This document shows positions 54,102-63,064 of a stretch of DNA of 64,000 nucleotides, piece by piece (position 1 is the stretch's first letter; every line of letters begins with the position of its first letter). The position numbers were made by a program, and so were the translations under genes. Under the pieces are notes generated by a model, which searched no databases, was not told the DNA's origin, and saw only the letters and a program-made list of their open reading frames with translations. The stretch spans positions 4,703,444 through 4,767,443 of the forward strand of contig NZ_LT906450.1 in the NCBI RefSeq assembly GCF_900187265.1, read 5' to 3'. The stretch comes from Rhodococcus rhodochrous (GTDB lineage: Bacteria > Actinomycetota > Actinomycetes > Mycobacteriales > Mycobacteriaceae).

Positions 54102-54539
54102 ATGTCGGAGGAGATCGCCGAGATCCGTACCCTCGCCGATGCCCGGAAGGTGTTGGCATCGCAGCCGTTCAGCGTCCTGCTCGGAGCTCGTCTGACCGAA
54201 TACGAGCGCGGCCGGGCGGTACTGGAGATACCTTTCAGGGAGGAACTGCTCCAGCAGTTCGGTTTCGCGCACGGCGGGGTTCTGGCCTATGCGGCCGACA
54301 ATGCGCTCACGTTCGCCGCAGGCACGGCCCTCGGACCCTCGATCGTGACGACCGGCATGAGTCTCGACTACCTGCGGCCCGCCGGGGGCACGCTCCTACG
54401 CGCGGTCGCCACCGTCGTCAGCAACAGTCGCAGGCAGGCGTTGTGTCGTTGCGAGATCTACGCCCTCGCGGAGGACGGCGTGGAGAAACTGTGTGCCGCA
54501 GCGCAGGGAAGCGCTCGCGTGATCGACCTGAACGGGTGA
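54102..54539 (+). CDS. PaaI-type hotdog thioesterase
   Basis: 145 residues starting MSEEIAEIRTLADARKVLAS. The hotdog motif LLQQFGFAHGGVLAYAADNA carries the HGG loop with an acidic residue in the following helix, as in 4HBT/PaaI thioesterases. It would hydrolyse acyl- or aryl-CoA esters. It is 57 bases downstream of the acyltransferase and may share its transcript. Confidence 0.92.
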   Translation: MSEEIAEIRTLADARKVLASQPFSVLLGARLTEYERGRAVLEIPFREELLQQFGFAHGGVLAYAADNALTFAAGTALGPSIVTTGMSLDYLRPAGGTLLRAVATVVSNSRRQALCRCEIYALAEDGVEKLCAAAQGSARVIDLNG

Positions 54540-54562
54540 ACGACGGAACCACCGCATGAAGG

Positions 54563-55258
54563 TCAGTCGGGTTGGGGTCCGAGTTCGACGATGCGGGCGG
54601 CGATCGTCGCTACCGGCACATTCGATTCCTGCGACAAGGCGACCATCATCGCGAAGGCACGATCGGCGTCCACGGCGAAGCGTTCCATGAGCATGCCCTT
54701 GGCCTGGCCTATGAGATCCCGAGATGCGATCGCCGAGTGCAATTGCATCTGCCGACGACCCGAGACGAATGCGATCGCGGCGTGGGCTGCGAGCACCTCC
54801 CCGATGTGAATCGCGGCCTCGTCGAAGGCATTTGCTTCGGAGGAGAACAAGTTCAGAGCTCCGGCCTGCATGTCGTGGGTGTAGAGCCGGAACGACACGA
54901 CGCTGCGTACCCCGGCTTCGACGGCTGCAGGCGTGAACATGGGCCAGCGCGACTCGGTGGCCAGATCGTCACTGCGGGTGAACACCGTGTCGACAGCGGA
55001 ATCGACGCACGGCCCTTCCCCGACCCGGGCCTGCAATGCATCGATCTGTGGCGGCAACTGTGACGTCGCTGCGTGCGATTCGAACTTTCCGCGACCGGTG
55101 ATGACGAGGACGTCGGCGCTGTCGGTGCCGGGAATCAGTTCCACGGCGGCGGTCGTGATCCGTTGCAGAGTCGTGTCGAGATCCGTACCCGCACCGTCGA
55201 AGGACCGCGCGAGCTCGGCCATCGTGCGGCTCAGACGGTCGGGGTTCAGGTCGGACAT
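54563..55258 (-). CDS. GAF-ANTAR domain RNA-binding antiterminator
   Basis: 231 residues from ATG 55258 (AAGGTG upstream). An N-terminal GAF domain (DADVLVITGRGK-like strand, RVGEGPCVDSAVDT, VEAGVRSVVSFRLY) is followed by a C-terminal ANTAR domain (SRDLIGQAKGMLMERFAVDA and MMVALSQESN). ANTAR proteins bind paired RNA hairpins and prevent termination. The signal sensed by the GAF domain and the target RNA are unknown. Confidence 0.93.
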   Translation of the reverse strand: MSDLNPDRLSRTMAELARSFDGAGTDLDTTLQRITTAAVELIPGTDSADVLVITGRGKFESHAATSQLPPQIDALQARVGEGPCVDSAVDTVFTRSDDLATESRWPMFTPAAVEAGVRSVVSFRLYTHDMQAGALNLFSSEANAFDEAAIHIGEVLAAHAAIAFVSGRRQMQLHSAIASRDLIGQAKGMLMERFAVDADRAFAMMVALSQESNVPVATIAARIVELGPQPD

Positions 55259-55429
55259 GAGGCACACCTTCCGAAAGGTCGGTGCGCTCGTCGGCGGCAC
55301 CGATGACAGTAGAAGCATCGGCACCGTCACAGCGACACCGAGGTACGGGACCACCAGCCTATCCGCGTGATCGGTCCGGACAAGGGCTCAGCGGCACATG
55401 CAGAGACGCTCAATACCTCGATACGGCGT

Positions 55430-56407
55430 TCAGCCGAGGCCGAAGATCCTGGCCAGGCGCATATCGGAGTCGTACAAAGCGTCGGTGTCGAAGGTGGAGG
55501 CGGAACTGAGCACCTCGTTCGCGCCGGTGGAGGCGATCAGCTTCTCGAGCCCCTCGGCCACCTGATCCTCGGTTCCGGCCAGCGAACCCTTTGCGGCCTC
55601 GTCGACGATGCGGCGCCGACGCTCGGTCATCGGCTGCCGGCGGATCTCCTCGACCGGGGACAGCGGCGGGAACGCACCCGCTTCGCGCGAGACGGCCATC
55701 GCCCAGGCCTCCGGAAGCTGCAACTCCCGAGCTTCGGCTTCGGTGTCGGCGATGAGGATGTCGAGCCCGACGACCACATAGGGCTCCGCGCCGGGTGTGC
55801 CCGGGCGGAAGTCGGCGCGATAACGGTCGAACGGTTCCGATCCCTGCCGCAGAAGAGGCCCGGCGACGACGACGGGCAACCCGAGACGCGCTGCCAGTCG
55901 CATGCCCTGCCGCGTGCCGAGGACGAAGATCGGAGGTGGCTCGGACAGTCGAGGGCGCACCGTCAGTTCGGCGGTGCCGTGTAGATAGCCGCGCAGTTCC
56001 TCGATGTCGGCGGCGAAGTCGTCCGTGTCGGCCTTGTGGGTACGCAGCGCATCGCGCACGGGTGCGGTGAATCCGAGGGAACGACCGACACCCAGATCGA
56101 TCCGCCCCGGGTGCATCGCTTCGAGCATCGCGAACTGTTCGGCGACGACGATCGGTTGGTGATTGGGCAACATCACCCCACCCGATCCCACCCGGATCCG
56201 GCTCGTCCGATCCGCGATCGCACCGATGAGCAGCGGCGGAGCGCCCGACGCGATGCCCGGTACGGCGTGGTGTTCGGCCACCCAGAAGCGGTGGTAACCG
56301 GCCTCCTCGGCGAGTTCGGCGCGACGCAGGGTCTGGCGCAATGCGGCAGCGTCCGGCTGCCCCTCCCGAGTCCGGGAGCGGTCCAGCAACGACAACGCCA
56401 CCTGCAC
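55430..56407 (-). CDS. luciferase-like (LLM) FMN-dependent monooxygenase
   Basis: 325 residues. The opening MQVALSLLDRSRTREGQPDA, then RFWVAEHHAVPGIASGAPP, VGSGGVMLPNHQP and RIDLGVGRSLGF are diagnostic of the FMN-dependent LLM group close to the alkanal-monooxygenase-like MsnO8 proteins. It would reduce O2 with FMNH2. The substrate is unknown. It follows a small Cys-containing protein gene. Confidence 0.93.
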   Translation of the reverse strand: MQVALSLLDRSRTREGQPDAAALRQTLRRAELAEEAGYHRFWVAEHHAVPGIASGAPPLLIGAIADRTSRIRVGSGGVMLPNHQPIVVAEQFAMLEAMHPGRIDLGVGRSLGFTAPVRDALRTHKADTDDFAADIEELRGYLHGTAELTVRPRLSEPPPIFVLGTRQGMRLAARLGLPVVVAGPLLRQGSEPFDRYRADFRPGTPGAEPYVVVGLDILIADTEAEARELQLPEAWAMAVSREAGAFPPLSPVEEIRRQPMTERRRRIVDEAAKGSLAGTEDQVAEGLEKLIASTGANEVLSSASTFDTDALYDSDMRLARIFGLG

Positions 56408-56449
56408 GGTCGTCTCAACACCGCGACCGTCGCGGATCTTCCCTGCAGG

Positions 56450-56761
56450 TCAGGGATCCTCGGGTCCCCAAGCACGTCCGGCTGCGATCCAGTCCCCGTG
56501 GAAGTGGAGTTGCCCGTGCTCCGAGGCCTTCTGCGCCGCGGCGACACCGTGCGCATCGGCGACGTACAGCAGGAGGTTGGCAATGGCGTTTCCGACAGCG
56601 ACGACCTGGTCGCGGGCATCGCTCGCTCGGGTCGCCACCTCGGCGAGTGCGCGCCCGGCACCGATAGCCCCCGCCAGGGACTGGTGCTGGAGCTGGGTGC
56701 AGCCGGGACGACCGCAGGACAGACACAGGTCCGATACGTGATCACCCGTCGGAGTCCTCAT
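56450..56761 (-). CDS. small CxxC-containing protein
   Basis: 103 residues starting MRTPTGDHVSDLCLSCGRPG. Cys13, Cys16 and Cys21 (CLSCGRPGC) make a half zinc-ribbon. A helical segment (DQVVAVGNAIANLLLYVADA) follows and the C-terminus is His- and Trp-rich. I do not recognise the family. It may be co-transcribed with the luciferase-like gene 42 bases downstream. Confidence 0.65.
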   Translation of the reverse strand: MRTPTGDHVSDLCLSCGRPGCTQLQHQSLAGAIGAGRALAEVATRASDARDQVVAVGNAIANLLLYVADAHGVAAAQKASEHGQLHFHGDWIAAGRAWGPEDP

Positions 56762-56919
56762 GTCATTTCCTGCCGAAACATAAAGCCAATTATGTCCGAT
56801 TTCGTTTCGGTGCCGAATGGGAGGCGCCGACGCGCTCGACAATTCCACTCCGAGCGGCGAGCCGAGACAGCCTGCACACGGCATGGAAATGCACCGCTCT
56901 GCGCGTAATGACTTGCGAG

Positions 56920-57234
56920 TCAGCGCAATTCGACGTTCATCATTTCGGTACGAGCGACCGTGCGATCACGCTCGTCGGCAAGAGCGAGACGACGCTCGTC
57001 GTTCATGTAGCCGTCCAGCGCGTCCTGCGATTCGAAGGTGAAGAATTGGATTTCGCGGGGTCGGCCCTCGGGGCCGTCGGTGACGGACCGCTGCACAGCA
57101 CCGTCGGTGACGCCCCGCTGCACGACGCGACCACCGTGGTCGCCGACGAGCCGGAGGACCGCGTCCTCGTACGCGCTCATCGCCTCATCCATACCGGGCT
57201 TCGCCCACAACAGGACACACAGTGAGATCGCCAT
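56920..57234 (-). CDS. DUF1330/EthD-like small protein
   Basis: 104 residues with ISLCVLLWAKPGMDEAMSAY, then the strand REIQFFTFESQDALDGYMND. This is the dimeric alpha+beta-barrel pattern of the DUF1330/ABM group. Function unknown. It is monocistronic between other small genes on the same strand. Confidence 0.82.
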   Translation of the reverse strand: MAISLCVLLWAKPGMDEAMSAYEDAVLRLVGDHGGRVVQRGVTDGAVQRSVTDGPEGRPREIQFFTFESQDALDGYMNDERRLALADERDRTVARTEMMNVELR

Positions 57235-57290
57235 GGCGGCACGCTACCCGACCCGACGCCGCATCCCACTCGGCGTCCCGGACGAACTGT

Positions 57291-57578
57291 TCACGGCCGC
57301 GGGTTCTTCCGGGTCCACCGTGGCCGGTCGCTGCGGGTGGCCGCCGTGCAGCGACGACACGGGACGACTCCGTGCTCGCCCAGTTCCGCCAGGTACAGCG
57401 CGTCGCTCCACGGCACGTGCGGAAAGCGATCGAGGCGGGCGCGGGAGAGTTGCACCCCGCACAGGGTCTGATTGGTGCCGGGCGTCCATGCGTGGGTGTC
57501 GCCGGACGGGTAGCGGATCCCGTCGGTATCGGTCCATCGGCCCGACGCAGCGACCGCCGGGCTGGTGTGCTGAGCCAT
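57291..57578 (-). CDS. small actinobacterial-type protein with LCG...CRRC motif
   Basis: 95 residues. HAWTPGTNQTLCG (29-41) and CRRC (74-77) give Cys40, Cys74 and Cys77 plus His29, a plausible zinc site. No signal peptide or membrane span is present. I recall similar short proteins in related actinobacteria but no function. Codon use (GC at third positions) supports a real gene. Confidence 0.75.
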   Translation of the reverse strand: MAQHTSPAVAASGRWTDTDGIRYPSGDTHAWTPGTNQTLCGVQLSRARLDRFPHVPWSDALYLAELGEHGVVPCRRCTAATRSDRPRWTRKNPRP

Positions 57579-57620
57579 GGGTCCGGATTCCCGCTACCGG
57601 ACGGGATCACGCCCTCGTCC

Positions 57621-57848
57621 CTACGGCTCCTTCGACTCGCTGTCGCTGTCGCTGTCGTGGGAGGTGCGCGGCACGTTCAGCACGATGGTGCCGTTGGGGT
57701 CGGTCGGGAACGGTTCCACCTCGACCACCAACGAACTCTCCGGGGCGTCCGGTTCGACGTCGAACGGATCGTCCCAGGTGCGTCCCACCAGGTCCAGAGC
57801 TCCGATGTTCTCCACCGCGCGCCCCAGCCGGGCCCGACGACTCCTCAC
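57621..57848 (-). CDS. small acidic hypothetical protein
   Basis: 75 residues from a GTG with GGGGGAG six bases upstream. It reads VRSRRARLGRAVENIGALDL and ends in a Ser-Asp repeat tail (SDSDSESKEP). No domain recognised. It is 26 bases after the FprB-like gene's stop on the same strand and may be translated from the same mRNA. Confidence 0.65.
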   Translation of the reverse strand: MRSRRARLGRAVENIGALDLVGRTWDDPFDVEPDAPESSLVVEVEPFPTDPNGTIVLNVPRTSHDSDSDSESKEP

Positions 57849-57874
57849 AGACTCCCCCTTCGGCGACCGGCGGC

Positions 57875-59554
57875 TCACGATTCGATACGGGATGCTGCGA
57901 GCATCTCCTCGATCGAGACGAACTTCAGGCGCGAGCGTCCCACCGCCGAACCGCGGGCCTTCTCCTGCTTGTCGATCTGCAACCAGCCCCGGTAATCGAT
58001 GCGCTCCGGGCGCCGCTCGGCCACCAAGGTGGCGAGCTTCTCCCGATCGGCGACCGGCTCGGGCAGCTTGCCCTCGACGAAATCGTCGAGGATCTTCTCG
58101 ACGGTTTCGGCCGAGCACTGCTTGTTGGTGCCGATCACCCCACTCGGACCGCGCTTGATCCAGCCGGCGGTGTAGACACCGGGCACGGGCGTTCCGGTCT
58201 CGGCGTCGATCACCCGGCCGCAGTCGTTCGGGATGACCCCGCGCCGCTCGTCGAAAGGCAGCCCGGCCAGCGCGGTGCCGCGGTAGCCGATCGAGCGCAG
58301 CACCAATCCCGCTTCGAGGGTTTCGGTCTGCCCGGTCGGGCGGGCCTCGAGACGGCCGTCGACCTCGACGAGTTCGTTGCGTTCGAGCGTGATCGACTCG
58401 ACCACACCGTCGCCGGAGATCTCCACCGGCGAGGCGAGAAAGCGCAGCACGATCCGCTTGTTGCCCTCGGTGGGGGTGCGCTGCGCAAAGCCCTCGACCT
58501 GCCGCACCTTCAGCGCCAGGCGGGGTTCGACCTCCGGATCGTCGATCAGCGCGCGGCTGACCGGATCGAGTTCGACCTCGACCGGATCGACGACCACGTC
58601 GACGCCGGGCAGCGAGCCGAGCGCGAGCAACTCCGGGTTGGTGTAGGCGGCCTGCGCCGGGCCGCGCCGGCCCACCACCACGACCTCACGGATGTTCGAG
58701 GTGCGCAACGCCTCGAGCGCGTGCTCGGCGATGTCGGTGTGGGCCAGATCGTCCGGGTCCATCACCAGCGCCCGCGCCACATCCAGGGCGACGTTGCCGT
58801 TGCCGATGATCACTGCGCGCTCGGCCGACAGGTCGAAGGTGCGGTCGGCGAAATCCGGGTGCCCGTTGTACCAGGCCACGAACTCCGTCGCGGCGTGCGA
58901 ACCCGCGAGGTCTTCACCGGGGATGTTCAGCCTGCGGTCGCCCGCCGCGCCGACGGCGTAGATCACCGCGTGGTGGTGGGCGAGCAGTTCCTCGTGGGTG
59001 ATGTGGGTGCCGACCTCGACGTTGAAATAGCACTGGGTGTTCTTGTGGCCGATGGCGCTGCGGAAGACGTCGCCGACCCCCTTGGTGCTCTGGTGATCGG
59101 GGGCCACCCCGGCCCGCACGAGCCCGTAGGGGGTGGGCAGACGATCGAAGATGTCGACCTGCACCGCCGAGTGCGTCACCAGATCCATCGCCGCGTAACA
59201 GGCGGCCGGACCGGACCCGACGATCGCGACCCGCAGGGTGCCCAGCTCGGCGGGCAGCTTGCGGCGCGTGCGCAGTTCCGGCCAGTCCGGTCCGATCGGG
59301 TACCGCCGGTAGTACTCGGCGTTGATCTCGAGGTAGGGCTCCTGCGCCGGGGTCAGTTCGTTGTCGGCGGCGATCGCATCGACCGGGCACTCGTCGACGC
59401 ATGCCCCGCAGTCGATGCACGTGTCCGGATCGATGTACAGCATCTCCGTCGTGGCGAAGGGTGCTTCGTCGGGCGTCGGGTGGATGCAGTTGACCGGGCA
59501 GACCTCGACACAGGAGACGTCGTTGCAACACGCCTGGGTGATTACATAAGCCAC
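57875..59554 (-). CDS. fprB: ferredoxin-NADP reductase with N-terminal two-cluster ferredoxin (FprB-type)
   Basis: 559 residues. The N-terminal 70 residues are a bacterial 7Fe/8Fe ferredoxin (CCNDVSCVEVCPVNC and then CIDCGACVDECP). After this comes an adrenodoxin-reductase-like domain with FAD loop VAIVGSGPAACYAAM, VRAGVAPDHQSTKG, NADP loop VIIGNGNVALDVAR, and GWIKRGPSGVIGTNK. The fusion matches mycobacterial FprB. It could reduce the P450 ferredoxins of the island with NADPH, since no dedicated P450 ferredoxin reductase is encoded there; this is inference. Confidence 0.95.
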   Translation of the reverse strand: MAYVITQACCNDVSCVEVCPVNCIHPTPDEAPFATTEMLYIDPDTCIDCGACVDECPVDAIAADNELTPAQEPYLEINAEYYRRYPIGPDWPELRTRRKLPAELGTLRVAIVGSGPAACYAAMDLVTHSAVQVDIFDRLPTPYGLVRAGVAPDHQSTKGVGDVFRSAIGHKNTQCYFNVEVGTHITHEELLAHHHAVIYAVGAAGDRRLNIPGEDLAGSHAATEFVAWYNGHPDFADRTFDLSAERAVIIGNGNVALDVARALVMDPDDLAHTDIAEHALEALRTSNIREVVVVGRRGPAQAAYTNPELLALGSLPGVDVVVDPVEVELDPVSRALIDDPEVEPRLALKVRQVEGFAQRTPTEGNKRIVLRFLASPVEISGDGVVESITLERNELVEVDGRLEARPTGQTETLEAGLVLRSIGYRGTALAGLPFDERRGVIPNDCGRVIDAETGTPVPGVYTAGWIKRGPSGVIGTNKQCSAETVEKILDDFVEGKLPEPVADREKLATLVAERRPERIDYRGWLQIDKQEKARGSAVGRSRLKFVSIEEMLAASRIES

Positions 59555-59679
59555 AGTTGTACCTGCCTACAGTGCCGATTCCGGACAACGAACGGGCCTC
59601 AGACTAGTACACGTTCCAGTTTCGGTCGAGAACCAGGTTCTCGAAATAATATCATCGGATTTCCGGCTGCCGAAGCGCG

Positions 59680-59904
59680 TCAGATGTCCGTTTCGGTGCT
59701 CGACTCGATACGGAAACCGATCTTGAGCGTGACCTGCGTATGGGCCACCCGGCCGTCGTCGATGTGACCCCGGATGTTGACCGTCTCGAACCACTCGAGA
59801 TGCCGTGTGGTCTCCGCTGCTCGGGCCACCGCTTTCGCGATCGCGTCGTCGACTCCCGTCGTCGACGATCCGACGACCTCGATCACCCGGTAGACATGGT
59901 TCAT
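59680..59904 (-). CDS. dodecin (flavin-storage protein)
   Basis: 74 residues starting MNHVYRVIEVVGSSTTGVDD. The pattern (AIAKAVARAAETTRHLEWFE followed by VNIRGHIDDGRVAHTQVTLK) is that of actinobacterial dodecin, with Trp38 positioned to stack on flavin. Dodecins assemble into dodecamers that hold FMN/FAD or lumichrome. Monocistronic. Confidence 0.94.
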   Translation of the reverse strand: MNHVYRVIEVVGSSTTGVDDAIAKAVARAAETTRHLEWFETVNIRGHIDDGRVAHTQVTLKIGFRIESSTETDI

Positions 59905-59996
59905 GGCTGAACTCCTCGAATCGGCGATGCTCCGATTCGGATCGTCCCGCCCCCGAGCGACCCCCGTCCCCGGAACCACGAAAATGACAGGAAGAT

Positions 59997-61256
59997 TCAG
60001 GCACGACGCGCGAGCGACCGGGCGAGTTCGCCCAGACGCGCCAGACGCAGGTCCCCGAGCGGGATCGCGCCGGCGCCGAGCCGGTTGGTGACGAAGGCGA
60101 GCGACAGGCCGGTGTCGAGATCGGCGTACGCCCCCGAACCGCCCACTCCGTAGTGCCCGAGCGCACCGCGCGGGCGCTGGATGCTGGCGAAGATGGGCTG
60201 GTGGTAGCCGAGCCGCCACGCCATCGGCACCCCGAGCACGTAGTCCCGGCTGCGCACCCGCACGCGCGACATCTCGTCGATCGTGGTGGCGTCGAGGAAC
60301 TTCACGCCGTCGATCGTCCCGCCGGCGGCGATCGCCCCGTACATACGCGCGAGCGAGCGGGCGGTGAACACACCGTTCCAGCCCGGCATCACCGAGTCGT
60401 GCACGGCCGGGTCGCCGACGAGCCGGTCGAAGCCGTCGGGCATTGCAGCTTCGGCGAGACCGCGGGTCGGTTCGAGTCGCGACAGCACCGCGGCGCTCGC
60501 ACCCCAGTGCAGTCCGACCGGAGCGAGTCGTGGGAACAGCTTCGCGATGCGGCCCCGCTCGTCGTGCGGCACGCGGTACCAGAAGTCGGGATCGCCGAGG
60601 GGCCGAGCGATCTCCTGCTCCACGACCTCCACGAAGGGCAGGCCGGTCACCCGCTGCACGAGTTCGGCGACGAGCCATCCGTAGGTGACGGCGTGATAAC
60701 CCGATCCGCGCCGACGCCGGCGATCCGGCACCGCCTGCTCGAGTGCCGCGACGGTCGCGTCGTAGTCGAGGATCCCGCGCGTCCCCGGAACCAGGCCGCG
60801 CACCCGGTGCAGGCCGGATCGGTGGGTCATGACGTCCGCGACGGTGATGCCTTCCTTGCCGTTCGCGGCGAACTCCGGCCAGTACTGCGCGACGGGCGCG
60901 AAGTAGTCGATCACTCCACGCTCGGCCAGACGGTGCACGACGGTCGACGCCACGCCCTTACCGGTCGAGAACGACAACGCCATGGTGTCGCGGCTCCACC
61001 GGCGGTCGGGAGCCGACCAGCCGGACCAGATGTCGAGGACCTTCTCGCCGTGGAGATAGGCAGTGAGTGCGCCGCCGCCGTCCCGGGGACGCTTGTACAG
61101 CGAGAAGAACGCGTCGGCCAGGCGCAGGAATCGCGGATCGACGACCATCTCGGTGGGCGCCGCCGGACCCGGCCGGGCGTCGATCTGCCCGGGGACGTGC
61201 ACCGGCGCGAACGACGCTGTCGCCCCGGCAGGTTCGAAGACTGCTCCGGTCGTCAT
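59997..61256 (-). CDS. beta-lactamase-fold serine hydrolase (esterase EstB-like)
   Basis: 419 residues. The SxxK motif is FSTGKGVAS (Ser and Lys of the class C fold), the Tyr is in YHAVTYGWL, and HYGVGGSGA supplies the third motif. No signal peptide is visible, so a cytoplasmic esterase or lactonase is more likely than a beta-lactamase. The substrate is unknown. Confidence 0.93.
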   Translation of the reverse strand: MTTGAVFEPAGATASFAPVHVPGQIDARPGPAAPTEMVVDPRFLRLADAFFSLYKRPRDGGGALTAYLHGEKVLDIWSGWSAPDRRWSRDTMALSFSTGKGVASTVVHRLAERGVIDYFAPVAQYWPEFAANGKEGITVADVMTHRSGLHRVRGLVPGTRGILDYDATVAALEQAVPDRRRRRGSGYHAVTYGWLVAELVQRVTGLPFVEVVEQEIARPLGDPDFWYRVPHDERGRIAKLFPRLAPVGLHWGASAAVLSRLEPTRGLAEAAMPDGFDRLVGDPAVHDSVMPGWNGVFTARSLARMYGAIAAGGTIDGVKFLDATTIDEMSRVRVRSRDYVLGVPMAWRLGYHQPIFASIQRPRGALGHYGVGGSGAYADLDTGLSLAFVTNRLGAGAIPLGDLRLARLGELARSLARRA

Positions 61257-61342
61257 GTGCGACAGGCTACGACGACACGGAACGTAAAGGAAGAGTTTAC
61301 GTACAGTCTGTTTGTCGACGATCCCGCCGAGACGCGCCGAAT

Positions 61343-61918
61343 CTACGGCAGGAGCGACGGCGGTGTCTGCGCGCCGGGAGTGAAGTACCGGAAGTCACCC
61401 AGCACGACGCACCCGCGTACGGCCTCGACATCGAACGCGGCCGCCGCCGTGCCCTCGCACAACACCGGATCGTCGGCGTCGCCCACATAGGCCTGCGACT
61501 GCGGACCCGCAGCGACGACCGCCGTGCCCGGACTTTCGAGTACACCGAGCGCCAGGGCCTGCGCGCCCACACCGATCGCGAACAGCCGTCCCGACGTGCT
61601 CTCCCCGGCGCCGACACCACCGTCGAATCCGGCGGCCACCACCTGTGCGGCGCCGCGCGCATCGGCGAATCCCACGCCCCGCTCGCCGTAACTCCACGCC
61701 TCGGCGGTGCCGTCGGTGGACGCGCCGCACGCTTCGTCGCCGTCGATCTGCACGACCTCGGCCGGGGCACCCGGCGGTGCCGTGCAGGTCGTGGCCGCGG
61801 ACGCGGTCTGAGGAACCAGGAATCCGGCACCGATGGCAGCAGCGAACGCTGCTCCGACGCCGAGAACCCGACCGGACGCCCACGAGCGAATCACGACATC
61901 GACCTTTCCGAACCTCAT
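61343..61918 (-). CDS. exported protein with signal peptide (family unrecognised)
   Basis: 191 residues. Residues about 12-41 form a signal peptide ending QTASAA. The mature part has four Cys (two near its start, two in the VLCEGTA and VRGCVV segments) that could form disulfides, and Gly/Ala-rich strands. No catalytic motif seen. Confidence 0.85.
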   Translation of the reverse strand: MRFGKVDVVIRSWASGRVLGVGAAFAAAIGAGFLVPQTASAATTCTAPPGAPAEVVQIDGDEACGASTDGTAEAWSYGERGVGFADARGAAQVVAAGFDGGVGAGESTSGRLFAIGVGAQALALGVLESPGTAVVAAGPQSQAYVGDADDPVLCEGTAAAAFDVEAVRGCVVLGDFRYFTPGAQTPPSLLP

Positions 61919-62010
61919 GCGACTGTTTTCTCGGACAGTTTATGGACTCACGCTGCGGGAGGTCTCATAGTCGAGGTCACGACAGGGACGCGATTCCCCG
62001 AACGTTCCGG

Positions 62011-63063
62011 TCACGCGTCCTTCGCCCGGTCGGTGTCGCGGGACGGTTGGACTCGTTTCGGCTCCCCCGGCATCTTCGGGTGATTGGGTGGGTACGGCAG
62101 GTCGCCGAGACCGTCCGCCGCGTCCCGCTCGGCCATCTCGAGCAGGACGTCCAGCGAGTGCGCGTGTGCGTCGAGATCCGCCATCGGATCGCCGCGCTTC
62201 GCCAGCAGATCCGGCACCGTGGCGATCGTGAAGTCGTCGGGTTCGGCGTCGACCAGTTCGTCCCAGGTCAGCGGGGTCGAGACGGTCGCGATCGGGGTGC
62301 GGCGGACCGAGTAGGCCGATGCGATCGTCTTGTCGCGCGCGTTCTGGTTGTAGTCGAGGAAGAGCCGCTCCCCGCGTTCCTCCTTCCACCACGCCGTCGT
62401 CGCCCGCCCGTCGCTGCGCCGCTCGATCTCACGCATGAGCGCGATCCCGGCGCGACGGACGCCGACGAAATCCCATTCGGGCACGATCCGCAGATAGACG
62501 TGGAGTCCCCGACCACCGGACGTCTTGGGATATCCGGTGAGGCCCAGTTCGTCGAGGAGCGGGCGCACGACCTCCAGCGCCACGGCCCGCGCGTCGCCGA
62601 AGTCGGTTCCCGGTTGCGGGTCGAGGTCGATGCGCAGTTCGTCGGGGCGGTCGGTGTCGCCGCACCGCACCGGCCACGGATGGAAGGTCACGCACCCGAG
62701 GTTCGCCGCCCACACCACGTCGGCGGCCGAACACACACGCAGCGCATCGGCGGTACGTCCCGACGGGAACGTGATCTCGCAGGTCGCCACGTGGTCGGGT
62801 CGCTTGACCGGTGCCCGCTTCTGATAGATCTCCTCCCCCTCGATGCCGTCGGGGAAGCGCTGCAGATGCGTCGGCCGATCGCGCAGAGCCGTCAGGATCG
62901 GGGCGTCGAACTCGGTGGCGATCCTGCGGTAGTACTCCACGAGGTGCCGCTTCGTGCCACCCTCGGCGCCGAGCTGCGGGAAGTAGATCTTGTCGGGATT
63001 CGACAACCGCACGGGCGTGCCGTCGACGTCCAACTCCTCCGCGGGCGAACGCTTCGCGGCCAT
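62011..63063 (-). CDS. LigD-type polymerase/primase (Prim-PolC-like)
   Basis: 350 residues, a stand-alone polymerase domain like mycobacterial Prim-PolC. The metal-binding DxD is in LRIDLDPQPG; SGGRGLHVYL and WWKEERGERLFLDYNQNARD are further conserved segments. It follows an ATP-dependent ligase gene, as polD1 follows ligC in mycobacteria. Role: gap filling in base-excision repair together with the ligase. Confidence 0.94.
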   Translation of the reverse strand: MAAKRSPAEELDVDGTPVRLSNPDKIYFPQLGAEGGTKRHLVEYYRRIATEFDAPILTALRDRPTHLQRFPDGIEGEEIYQKRAPVKRPDHVATCEITFPSGRTADALRVCSAADVVWAANLGCVTFHPWPVRCGDTDRPDELRIDLDPQPGTDFGDARAVALEVVRPLLDELGLTGYPKTSGGRGLHVYLRIVPEWDFVGVRRAGIALMREIERRSDGRATTAWWKEERGERLFLDYNQNARDKTIASAYSVRRTPIATVSTPLTWDELVDAEPDDFTIATVPDLLAKRGDPMADLDAHAHSLDVLLEMAERDAADGLGDLPYPPNHPKMPGEPKRVQPSRDTDRAKDA

Positions 63064-63064
63064 G

